DNA of 64,000 bases from Khoudiadiopia massiliensis. GTDB lineage: Bacteria; Bacillota; Clostridia; Tissierellales; Peptoniphilaceae. Location: assembly GCA_900290095.1 (NCBI GenBank), contig OKQS01000001.1, positions 372,001 to 436,000 on the forward strand, in the 5' to 3' direction. The translations under genes and the position numbers were made by a program. Shown here piece by piece: positions 1-8,800 of this stretch. Under the pieces are notes generated by a model. The model searched no databases. It had not been told where the DNA came from and was given only the letters and a program-made list of their open reading frames with translations. How positions within the stretch are numbered: the stretch's first letter is position 1; the number at the start of each line of letters is the position of its first letter.

Positions 1-309
1 ATATTCCAGGCCTTTATTATCAGCTATTTCAGCCATCTCCTCCTTGATGGCCCCCAATTTTTCATCCGATATAGGCTCTTTTCCGATCATAATCCGCTCA
101 TTGTACTTATGTATATGGGGGGAAAGAAAATGTCCCACCTTTTCTCCGCTCAGGCTCTCCAAGGCCAGGGCCAGGGCCCGACCTACTGAACCCTTGCCGT
201 TGGTTCCGACTACATATAGAAAAGTTATTCCCTCTTCAGGATGGCCCAGCTCTTCAAGCCATTTATAAACAATTTTTTGTTTGCTGTTCCAAAATTTTTT
301 ATCTCTCAT
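1..309 (-). CDS. folC: Folylpolyglutamate synthase / dihydrofolate synthase, N-terminal part
   Basis: FolC adds glutamate to folates in the cytoplasm (and to dihydropteroate if bifunctional), which retains and activates the cofactor. Only the first 103 residues are in the window; the gene runs off the left edge. The Mur-ligase-type ATP loop VVGTNGKGSV lies at residues 33-42, and the family motif SPHIHKYNERI at about 63-73. The ATG at 309 follows an AGAGG-type binding site and lies 16 bases after the fhs stop, so the two are probably cotranscribed. The context fits folate one-carbon metabolism together with fhs, folD and fchA. The product is clear; whether it has both activities cannot be told from this fragment. 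Confidence 0.88.
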   Translation of the reverse strand, partial: MRDKKFWNSKQKIVYKWLEELGHPEEGITFLYVVGTNGKGSVGRALALALESLSGEKVGHFLSPHIHKYNERIMIGKEPISDEKLGAIKEEMAEIADNKGLEY

Positions 310-325
310 TTAAGCCTCTTGTTTG

Positions 326-2008
326 CTAGAATAAACCGACAATCTTTCCGTCCTCTTTAATATCCATATTTACTGCAGCCGGCACCTTAGGTAAGCCCGG
401 CATAGTCATTATGGCCCCGGTAAGCATTACAACAAAGCCGGCCCCGGCCGACAATTTCACCTGTCTTATGCTTATTTCAAAACCTTCAGGTGCGTTTAGA
501 AGCTTCTCATTGTCGCTGAAAGAGTATTGGGTCTTGGCCATACATATTGGCAACTTGCCGTAGCCCAATTTTTCCAATCTCTTTATTGAGGCCAGGGCTT
601 CCCTGCTGAACTCCACATTGTCAGCATGATAAATCTTCCTTGCCAATTCCACAGCCTTATCTTGTAACCCCTTGTCAAGGTCATAGGCAAAGCTGAATTC
701 ATTCTTATTCTCTTTATTGCAAACAGCCAGCACTTCCTTTGCGAGATCGGTCATTCCGGCCCCACCCTTTTCCCAGCCTTGTGCCAGGGCATAGGATGTT
801 CCCCTCTTATCCAAGGCTTTTTCCAGGAGGTCAATCTCCTCCGGGCTGTCTGTAATGAACTTGTTGATAGCGACCACAACGGGCAGGCCGTAAACATTAT
901 GGATGTTGTCAATGTGGCGATAAAGATTTGCAAGTCCTTTTTCTTCGAATTCCAGGAGTTGGTCCAAGGTGTATTCCTTCTTTAGCTCGCGTCCCCCCTG
1001 GTGTTCCAGGGCCCTGATCGTTGCAACGATTACTACCGCATCGGGTTTGATTCCGGCCATGCGGCACTTTATGTCAAGGAACTTCTCAGCTCCCAAGTCC
1101 GATCCGAAGCCGGCTTCCGTGATTGTATAGTCGGCCAGTTTCATAGCAAGCTTGGTGGCGACTATAGTATTGCAGCCGTGAGCAATGTTTGCGAAGGGCC
1201 CGCCATGGACCAGGGCTGGGGTGTTTTCCATGGTCTGGACAAGGTTGGGATCCATGGCCTCTTTAAGAATTAAAGTCATGGCCCCCTCGGCCCCAAGATC
1301 GTGAGCTCTTACCGGCTCTTTGTCATAGTTGAAGCCGACAACTATCTCTCCCAAGCGCTTTTTCAAATCATCTAAGTCTGCGGATAGGCAAAGTATAGCC
1401 ATGAGCTCCGAAGCCGCTGTTATGTCAAAATGGTCCTCCCTGACCACCCCGTCTGCCGGATTGCCCAGGCCCACGACAATATTTCTTAAGGCCCGGTCAT
1501 TCATATCCATGCACCTCTGCCATACTATTCTCTTAGGATCAATTCCCAGTTTATTGCCCTGGTGGATGTGGTTGTCGATCATTGCTGAAAGGAGATTATT
1601 GGCTGTCGTAATCGCATGGAAGTCTCCCGTAAAGTGTAAGTTTATATCCTCCATGGGAATGACTTGGGCTCGGCCGCCTCCTGCTGCTCCGCCCTTTATG
1701 CCGAAAGCCGGACCAAGCGAGGGCTCTCTAAGGGCCAGGATTGCATTTTCCCCGATTTTTCTAAGTCCGTCCGCCAAGCCCACTGAAACCGTGGTTTTTC
1801 CTTCTCCGTAAGGGGTAGGATGCATGGCCGTAACTAGGACTACCTTACCGTTTGACCTGTCCTCCCACTTCTTTAAAAGTCTGTGTGAGATCTTGGCCTT
1901 TTTATTTCCATAAAGGCTGAGGTCCTCTTCGGGTATTCCCAAACTCTCAGCTATGTCTTTTATAGGCAGGGCCTTTGCTTCCTGGGCTAATTCAATGTCG
2001 GTTTTCAT
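326..2008 (-). CDS. fhs: Formate--tetrahydrofolate ligase
   Basis: Joins formate to tetrahydrofolate using ATP, giving 10-formyl-THF for purine synthesis or reductive one-carbon flow. The 560-residue product matches the usual length of about 555-560. The nucleotide loop TPYGEGKTT sits at residues 65-73, followed by the family block around [14 protein letters not shown], and the C terminus contains the conserved [11 protein letters not shown] stretch. The start chosen is the ATG at 2008, with AAAGGAG a few bases upstream; a longer reading to 2038 would overlap the preceding Abi-type gene and has no binding site. folC follows 16 bases downstream. Folate partners folD and fchA are about 12 kb away, so the pathway is split over several loci. 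Confidence 0.96.
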   Translation of the reverse strand: MKTDIELAQEAKALPIKDIAESLGIPEEDLSLYGNKKAKISHRLLKKWEDRSNGKVVLVTAMHPTPYGEGKTTVSVGLADGLRKIGENAILALREPSLGPAFGIKGGAAGGGRAQVIPMEDINLHFTGDFHAITTANNLLSAMIDNHIHQGNKLGIDPKRIVWQRCMDMNDRALRNIVVGLGNPADGVVREDHFDITAASELMAILCLSADLDDLKKRLGEIVVGFNYDKEPVRAHDLGAEGAMTLILKEAMDPNLVQTMENTPALVHGGPFANIAHGCNTIVATKLAMKLADYTITEAGFGSDLGAEKFLDIKCRMAGIKPDAVVIVATIRALEHQGGRELKKEYTLDQLLEFEEKGLANLYRHIDNIHNVYGLPVVVAINKFITDSPEEIDLLEKALDKRGTSYALAQGWEKGGAGMTDLAKEVLAVCNKENKNEFSFAYDLDKGLQDKAVELARKIYHADNVEFSREALASIKRLEKLGYGKLPICMAKTQYSFSDNEKLLNAPEGFEISIRQVKLSAGAGFVVMLTGAIMTMPGLPKVPAAVNMDIKEDGKIVGLF

Positions 2009-2024
2009 TGCAGCTCCTTTCAAG

Positions 2025-2924
2025 CTAAATAATTTCATCCAATATTTGCTTCCAATTGTTTGGAAAATTCATCCACTCCGGTCTGAAATCGGGATAATCC
2101 TTAAAAACTCTGTCAAATTCTTTTATTAGGTCCTGGGCACGGTCAGCTCTTAATAGTCTTACCATGCAAAGAATATTAGCAAAGAGGGCATTGGGGTTTA
2201 TCCTATATTGCCTGTCATCGCATAAATCCTCAATTATCCTCTTATCCTCGGCCGTTATATGGCAAGAATCTTTAAATTCTCTATATGAAAGCCTCCCATG
2301 GTGGGCACAGGTATTTCTTACGTCGGCCAAAGCGTCCAGATTTCTGGACAGGTCCTTATAGTCCGGATAAGCATAGTAGGCCGATACTCTTGCCATGTCC
2401 TTATCTTTCAGGTTGTCATAGAGCCGTGACAAACCTCCAAAAGTTATTATCTCGGTAACCATATAAATCGGCAGGTTATCATCATATTTCTTTAATTCTT
2501 TTTTCACAAAAGGCTCATTGGCCCTATCCATCTCACTGTTCACTTCATTTAAAAAGTTCTCATGATACTCATGATTTTTAAAATTCCTGTGGTCCAGGTA
2601 ACCGAAATTGCCCATTTGGTCCTGAATAACCGCCGACAGGACATTTCTCAATTTAACCTCAAGCTCGGCTAAATAATCAAAAAGGAAGTTTTTTACTGCC
2701 CGATCGGCCTTGTAATTCTCATACAAAAGCTCCAGGGTCGTACCTTCCTTATATTTCCCTTCGTTTGCCATGTAATACTGAAGGCCGTACTGCTCCAAGT
2801 GGAATGGAGAAAGTTCCTCCATAATAGAAATTGCCCTGTCAAAATCGCCTATTTCAAGTCCCTTTTCAGCTAAAGCATATAAGGCTGGATCAATATTTAG
2901 ATTTTTTCGATTTTTTTCAGTCAC
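2025..2924 (-). CDS. Abi_2 family (AbiD/AbiF-like) HEPN-type protein
   Basis: The 299-residue protein resembles the Abi_2 family (AbiD/AbiF of lactococcal abortive infection). It shows the expected order: a helical N-terminal part, a central ...LEVKLRN... helix, the [19 protein letters not shown] block (about 151-169), and RNTCAHH at 203-209. The last is an Rx4H motif of the kind that forms the catalytic pair in HEPN ribonucleases. Translation starts at a GTG at 2924 preceded by GGGAGGG. The stop lies 16 bases before fhs, so the two may share a transcript. There is no toxin-antitoxin partner beside it. A defence role is inferred from the family; no activity is shown here. Confidence 0.8.
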   Translation of the reverse strand: MTEKNRKNLNIDPALYALAEKGLEIGDFDRAISIMEELSPFHLEQYGLQYYMANEGKYKEGTTLELLYENYKADRAVKNFLFDYLAELEVKLRNVLSAVIQDQMGNFGYLDHRNFKNHEYHENFLNEVNSEMDRANEPFVKKELKKYDDNLPIYMVTEIITFGGLSRLYDNLKDKDMARVSAYYAYPDYKDLSRNLDALADVRNTCAHHGRLSYREFKDSCHITAEDKRIIEDLCDDRQYRINPNALFANILCMVRLLRADRAQDLIKEFDRVFKDYPDFRPEWMNFPNNWKQILDEII

Positions 2925-3036
2925 AGTTTCCCTCCCTTAAAAACCATATTAATTATATATCATCGGCCCAACTTCATAAAATCAACATATGAGAAAATTA
3001 GAATGTTCAATGAAATATAACAATTAGGAGGATCCT

Positions 3037-4005
3037 ATGAAAAATATAAAATTAAAAAAGATCGGAGTCTTTTTACTGGTATTTGCCTTAATGGCCATTC
3101 CCCTTGGTCAAGTCGCTAAGGCAGGCAATTCCTTTGATAAGCCCGTCTATGCTTATGGTGAGAGCCTGACTGAAAGTCAAATTCGTGAAACTGCCAAGCT
3201 GCTTTCCGTTGCTGACAATTCCCTGACTATTAGAGTGAATATAAACGAGATGAACAGCCTGCTTCACGATTCTTATCCCTACCACCAGGTATACTCTTCC
3301 GTTTATATCAAGCCCTCGAATGAAGGTAAGGGTGTCAATGTCAATATTGCCACACCCAAAACAATAACCTCAATAACCGAGCTCCAATATGCCAATGCAG
3401 CTATTACGGCAGGGGCCAGCAATGTAGATATTACCGTGGCTTCAGTCAAGGCTGTTGACGGCTCAGGTGCTCTGGCCGGGGTCTATAAGGCCTTTCAGGG
3501 GACTTCAGGGGCCCTACCCGAGGCCAATGTTAAGGCAGCCCAGGAGGAGTTAAACGTTACTTCAAGGATAAACAAAGAAAACCAGGGCAAGGAAGGATAT
3601 TCCGACGACGTCTTAAATGCCGCTATCGCTGAAATAAAGGCAAAGATAGGCGAGGTTAAGGTCGAAAATAACGGAACCATAAATAATGTTCAGATAGGTG
3701 AAATTGTCAACAATGTCATAAACAACTATAACCTCAACGGCATCCTGACCAAAGACAATATTTCATCACTTGAGAATTTCATGAAGGACTTTTCAAAGCT
3801 TGAACTAACCCAGGAGCAGAAGGATTCTCTGAAAGAATTCGGCAATACCCTCCTAAAAGAGGGCGGCAAGCTCATGGACTCCGTAAAAAGCGCCTGGGAT
3901 GAGATATCCCCCGAAACAAAGCAAAAGGGCTGGAACATATTCCAATCCATATTTAATACGATTTACAATGCCATAAGCAATTTCATTTCGAGTATCTTCA
4001 AATAA
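3037..4005 (+). CDS. Secreted DUF1002 (YpuA-like) protein
   Basis: A 322-residue protein with a signal peptide: basic MKNIKLKKIG, a hydrophobic stretch at about 11-25, and a likely AKA-type cleavage site near residue 30. The following YGESLTESQIRETAKLL segment and the later ATPKTITSIT..QYANAAITAGA block match the DUF1002 family of exported Firmicutes proteins (B. subtilis YpuA), whose function is unknown. The C-terminal 130 residues are asparagine-rich and then helical (VQIGEIVNNVINNYN), ending in an amphipathic tail. There is no LPXTG or membrane anchor. A strong site TTAGGAGG precedes the ATG. The gene stands alone and is transcribed away from the Abi-type gene. Confidence 0.8.
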   Translation: MKNIKLKKIGVFLLVFALMAIPLGQVAKAGNSFDKPVYAYGESLTESQIRETAKLLSVADNSLTIRVNINEMNSLLHDSYPYHQVYSSVYIKPSNEGKGVNVNIATPKTITSITELQYANAAITAGASNVDITVASVKAVDGSGALAGVYKAFQGTSGALPEANVKAAQEELNVTSRINKENQGKEGYSDDVLNAAIAEIKAKIGEVKVENNGTINNVQIGEIVNNVINNYNLNGILTKDNISSLENFMKDFSKLELTQEQKDSLKEFGNTLLKEGGKLMDSVKSAWDEISPETKQKGWNIFQSIFNTIYNAISNFISSIFK

Positions 4006-4020
4006 AATATATAAGCAATA

Positions 4021-4073
4021 AAAAAGTCCGGGAGGCAAAACTAGAGTAACTCTAAAAACCTTCCGGACTTTTA
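4021..4073. terminator. Bidirectional terminator between convergent genes
   Basis: Long hairpin: AAAAAGTCCGGGAGG (4021-4035) pairs with CCTTCCGGACTTTT (4059-4072) with one G-U pair, and a second inner palindrome TAGAGTaACTCTA extends it. Runs of A on the left and T on the right let it act for both the DUF1002 gene and the yitT-like gene. Confidence 0.85.
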
Positions 4074-4085
4074 CTGTTTGAAAAT

Positions 4086-4775
4086 TTAAGCCAAGCTTTC
4101 GGATTCCTTAGCCTTCTTGAAACCGGGCTTAGGCAGCCTGAGTTCAAATTGACCTATTACAAATGATGAAACGCTTGTGGTTAAAAGTGAGCACATGACG
4201 TTACCAAGGGGCAGGTAAACTAGGAATGAAATCAAAAGGACGATAAAATCGCTTGAGAAATATGACTTGCTCAAAGGTAATGAGGTATAGTGGGAAACAA
4301 TCATTGCATAGCAATCATCGCCACCGGCCACAGCCCCTCTTGTTACAACGAGTCCGCAACCTGATCCCAGGAGAAGTCCTCCCACTATGGCCGCCATAAT
4401 CGGATAGGCCTGCATGGACGGCAGAACCGGTCCAATTAAGAGGAAGATCTCATAGAAGATAGAGTAGCAGGCTGCTGAAAAAACAGCCCTTTTGAAAAAA
4501 CCCTTCCTGAGTATGGCAACTGCCAGAACAAAAAATGTGCAGTTCAAAATAAAGGTGGTGATGGCCTGGTTCCAGCCCAATACCCTATCGAGCAAAACGG
4601 CCGTGCCAAGCAGACCCCCTTCTGTTATCCCTGACTGATTATGTATGTTTACCAGACTGAAAGCCATGGTGGCGTTTCCGATTACCATCAGGAGGATATC
4701 AAAGGAGTTCACCCCCAGCCATGAGGCAAAGGTATCAATTAAATTCATTTTTTTAGTACTATTTTTGTTAAACAT
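4086..4775 (-). CDS. YitT family membrane protein (short form)
   Basis: An integral membrane protein of 229 residues with about five hydrophobic segments. It carries the YitT family landmarks SGITEGGLLG in the N-terminal half and VVTRGAVAGGDDC in the centre. YitT proteins usually also carry a C-terminal DUF2179 domain of about 80 residues; this one ends right after the membrane part (GQFELRLPKPG), so it is the short form. The substrate is unknown for the family. The binding site is weak (AAAAGAGAA ahead of the ATG). The upstream spacer 4776-4885 is AT-rich with a GATTTTTC/GAAAAAATC inverted repeat that could weakly terminate the preceding gene. Confidence 0.8.
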   Translation of the reverse strand: MFNKNSTKKMNLIDTFASWLGVNSFDILLMVIGNATMAFSLVNIHNQSGITEGGLLGTAVLLDRVLGWNQAITTFILNCTFFVLAVAILRKGFFKRAVFSAACYSIFYEIFLLIGPVLPSMQAYPIMAAIVGGLLLGSGCGLVVTRGAVAGGDDCYAMIVSHYTSLPLSKSYFSSDFIVLLISFLVYLPLGNVMCSLLTTSVSSFVIGQFELRLPKPGFKKAKESESLA

Positions 4776-4885
4776 AATTCTCTTTTCTTTTTCAAATAAC
4801 TATTTATTTCTAGGCTAATACTTCATTTTATGATTTTTTCAATTAATGAAAAATCAACAATACATAATAAGTTTAACATACATAG

Positions 4886-5461
4886 CTAGAAAGGAGCAAG
4901 CTTAGACATGATAAACAGTGAGCTTGAGAGCTTTCCCAACTTGCTTATGTTGATATATTTCTCTGAAAGTGACCAATTGTCATTGACTATCCCTATCAAT
5001 TCCCTCTTTCCCCCAATCTCCACCAGCCGGTAGCCATATACCGTTACCGAGTGATTCTTATACCTTCCGTCTGCCAATGAGAATATAACCGGTCTCTCAG
5101 CGTCCAACTCCTCGACGAACTCCTTAACCATGGTCTCCTCATCGGGGAAAAATAATCTATTGACAGCCTTTCCGTTATAAAAGAAGGATTTCCACACCCT
5201 GTTTACGATTTTAGGTATGAAGAAGGTCGGGGTCCCAAGTGCGGGAAAGTAGTAGGAATTTTTTGATGCAATATCATTGACCCGGGCAAAAATTTGCCCG
5301 ATATCGGAAGGGATTGAAGTCATCCCCATTGCCCTATAATAATCTAATATTGCCGTGATCGAGGCCAATGTACAGTGATTTTTTGCCGTGAAATTTGACA
5401 TGAGTATGGGCTTAAAGTTTTTGATCCTCATTTCACTTATCAATTTATAATCTTCCTTCAT
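4886..5461 (-). CDS. Orphan papain-like (peptidase C39-type) protein, cytoplasmic
   Basis: A 191-residue protein that I cannot assign to a named family. It has the layout of a small papain-fold/C39-like hydrolase: a cysteine in NHCTLASITAILDYYR (Cys30), a histidine in KNHSVTVYGY (His137) and Asp161/Asn162 in IVNDNWS, which is the Cys-His-Asn/Asp order and spacing of that fold. There is no signal peptide and no transmembrane segment. The ATG at 5461 was chosen because AAAAGGAG lies 7 bases upstream of it; a TTG reading from 5485 would place that site inside the gene. No ABC transporter or bacteriocin gene is adjacent, so a leader-peptidase role is not supported. Confidence 0.65.
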   Translation of the reverse strand: MKEDYKLISEMRIKNFKPILMSNFTAKNHCTLASITAILDYYRAMGMTSIPSDIGQIFARVNDIASKNSYYFPALGTPTFFIPKIVNRVWKSFFYNGKAVNRLFFPDEETMVKEFVEELDAERPVIFSLADGRYKNHSVTVYGYRLVEIGGKRELIGIVNDNWSLSEKYINISKLGKLSSSLFIMSKLAPF

Positions 5462-5529
5462 ATCTTTCTCCTTTTCGTCGGCCAATTATTATAATATCAT
5501 AGATTATTATGCCTATTCTTATTCCGGGT

Positions 5530-5558
5530 TTGACAAAAAGTACGGATTTAATTATACT
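5530..5558 (+). promoter_or_regulatory. Sigma-A promoter of tRNA-Ala(GGC)
   Basis: TTGACA at 5530-5535, 17 bases, then TATACT at 5553-5558; the tRNA begins 14 bases later. Five or six matches in each hexamer with ideal spacing. Confidence 0.9.
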
Positions 5559-5571
5559 TAATGAGTCGCTT

Positions 5572-5644
<73 letters not shown>

Positions 5645-5672
5645 GTACCATATTTGCACTATAGATCACTTC

Positions 5673-5715
5673 GCCGCAATGCATTGAAAATACTGCATTG
5701 TGGCTTTTTTGTTTT
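5673..5715 (+). terminator. Terminator of tRNA-Ala(GGC)
   Basis: GCCGCAATGCA (5673-5683) pairs with TGCATTGTGGC (5694-5704) with one G-U pair, followed by TTTTTTGTTTTT. Confidence 0.9.
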
Positions 5716-5774
5716 TACACCACGAGGCATAAAACGGCATATAAAAGCACTCCATATTATATGAATATTATATG

Positions 5775-5807
5775 AAAAGAGCCGGGCAAATTCCGCCCGG
5801 CTCTTTC
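5775..5807 (-). terminator. Terminator of the surface-protein gene
   Basis: Perfect 12-bp stem AAAGAGCCGGGC (5776-5787) / GCCCGGCTCTTT (5795-5806) with a 7-base loop, about 40 bases downstream of the stop codon on the minus strand. The U tract is short (CTCTTTTC). Confidence 0.8.
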
Positions 5808-5848
5808 TGATGCCAACTTACTCGGCAGCTATTCAGTTTTGCTAAAGC

Positions 5849-8800
5849 CTACTTTGTCAAGGCTTCTTCAACTTTCTCGCCTATTGCATTCTTCAAGCCG
5901 ATCAAAACAATATTCTTATAATTTGAATACTCAACGTTCTTCTTTATGGCTTTTGGAAGCTCATTGCTCCTGGTCAAAAGTACAGGTGCGTTTTCATTGG
6001 CCGCTACAGGTCCTATTACCAAAGCATCTGCAAAGACTTGTCCTGAAGCCATGAAAGCTTTGTTTGCATTTGTGAAGAATGTTTCAGCAATCTTTGCTGA
6101 TGTCTCATATCTGTCACTTCCGCCAACTCTTTCGATTAGCTTGGGCAATGCCTTCTGAACTTTGTAGGAAACCGCCATTTCCCTTCCGGCAATATAGACA
6201 CTCTTGATTCCGAGATCTTTTATTGCTTTTTCAATAACTCCCGGAACCTTATTGTGGCTTACCAGAAGAATCGGATATCCGTTCTTTGCTGCAAATGGGC
6301 TCATTGACAAGGCGTCTGCGAAATTCTCTCCTGTTGCTATTACCGCAATTCCCTTATCGCCTACAAGGCCTACAACTCTCCTTGCAACCATAGCCGATGT
6401 TTCATACCTGTCGCTTCCGCCAATCCTTTCGACTTTTCCAAGTGCCTTGAGCTGGCCTTCAGCATTCATCGATATGGCGTTCTCTCTACCTATAATATAG
6501 ATATTCTTTGCTCCAAGTCTTTCAATCTCGGCCTTTACACGGCTATCAAGTGCTCCCGGATTTGTGAGCAGTATAGGTGCGTTGAGTGCTTTTGCAAGAA
6601 CACTTGCTGTAAGAGCATCCGGGAAATCGTCAGATCTTGCGATAATGACATTGTCAGCATATGAGTAGTATTTCTTGGAGATCTCAATGGCTGTGTCAAT
6701 CCTGTCTTTTCCGCCAATTCTCTGATCAATAGTCGGCTTCTGTGGTGGAACTACATTGTTATTTCCACCCGGAGTTTTTGCTTTTGCTGTTGCTTTGCCT
6801 GCTTCTGATTCGTTGTTTGAACCGTCTTTGGCTGTTGCTGTTACATCAGTATTGTCTTTGACTTTGTCTTCCGGAATTGTAATTGCTCCGGTCGTTTCGT
6901 CTACTGTTACTTCAGATCCTGCCGGTACTTTCCACTTACCATCGTCACCTTTGGTTGCTGTAACTGTCTTATCGTTTCCGTCATTGTCTTTGTATTTTAC
7001 AGTTACTGTCTTTGTATCTGCATCTGTCGGTGGTGTTACTGTTACTGAACCGTCATCATTTGCAGTTACTGTCGGTGCTTTTGGTGCTGTTGTATCCGGT
7101 GTTGTAGATGTTGCTGTTGCTGTAATTGTTGCATTGGCAGCTGTTATTGCTGTTCCTGCCGGTGTTGACCATACTGGATTTTCATATCCATCTTTTGCTG
7201 TTGCTGTTGGATACTTATCAGCTGTTAATGCTACTCCATCTTTTACATCGTATACTGGTGGATTTGTTAGTGCTTCTACTCCATCTCCAGCTACGAATGT
7301 TACTCTATGGTATCCGTCTGGTGTTGTTGCATTTGGATTGTTTGTTCTGTCAATTACATCGTCTAGTTTTGCTACATTGATCTTTGCTTTTGCATTGTCT
7401 GTAGACTTGTCCGGATAAGTTACTACTACTGGAATTTCTACTGGCTTGCCAGCTTCTGATTCTTTTGGTGTGTAAGTTACTTTTCCTGTGTTTTCGTCTA
7501 TTGTTGCGCCTTCTGGAGCTCCATCACCTAATTTGTATTTTGTTCCGTCTGGTGCTGTTGTAGCTTTTCCATCTGCATCTGTAAATGTTGGTGCTTCTGT
7601 TGTTGCAGCTTCTCCTGCTTTTCCGGCTTTGTCTGCATATGCTGGTGTTAGCTTGTCTGCAGTTTTTTGTGCTGGTGTTGTAGATGTTGCTGTTGCTGTA
7701 ATTGTTGCATTGGCAGCTGTTATTGCTGTTCCTGCCGGTGTTGACCATACTGGATTTTCATATCCATCTTTTGCTGTTGCTGTTGGATACTTATCAGCTG
7801 TTAATGCTACTCCATCTTTTACATCGTATACTGGTGGATTTGTTAGTGCTTCTACTCCATCTCCAGCTACGAATGTTACTCTATGGTATCCATCTGGTGT
7901 TGTTGCATTTGGATTGTTTGTTCTGTCAATTACATCGTCTAGTTTTGCTACATTGATCTTTGCTTTTGCATTGTCTGTAGACTTGTCCGGATAAGTTACT
8001 ACTACTGGAATTTCTACTGGCTTGCCAGCTTCTGATTCTTTTGGTGTGTAAGTTACTTTTCCTGTGTTTTCGTCTATTGTTGCGCCTTCTGGAGCTCCAT
8101 CACCTAATTTGTATTTTGTTCCGTCTGGTGCTGTTGTAGCTTTTCCATCTGCATCTGTAAATGTTGGTGCTTCTGTTGTTGCAGCTTCTCCTGCTTTTCC
8201 GGCTTTGTCTGCATATGCTGGTGTTAGCTTGTCTGCAGTTTTTTGTGCTGGTGTTGTAGATGTTGCTGTTGCTGTAATTGTTGCATTGGCAGCTGTTATT
8301 GCTGTTCCTGCCGGTGTTGACCATACTGGATTTTCATATCCATCTTTTGCTGTTGCTGTTGGATACTTATCAGCTGTTAATGCTACTCCATCTTTTACAT
8401 CGTATACTGGTGGATTTGTTAGTGCTTCTACTCCATCTCCAGCTACGAATGTTACTCTATGGTATCCGTCTGGTGTTGTTGCATTTGGATTGTTTGTTCT
8501 GTCAATTACATCGTCTAGTTTTGCTACATTGATCTTTGCTTTTGCATTGTCTGTAGACTTGTCCGGATAAGTTACTACTACTGGAATTTCTACTGGCTTG
8601 CCAGCTTCTGATTCTTTTGGTGTGTAAGTTACTTTTCCTGTGTTTTCGTCTATTGTTGCGCCTTCTGGAGCTCCATCACCTAATTTGTATTTTGTTCCGT
8701 CTGGTGCTGTTGTAGCTTTTCCATCTGCATCTGTAAATGTTGGTGCTTCTGTTGTTGCAGCTTCTCCTGCTTTTCCGGCTTTGTCTGCATATGCTGGTGT

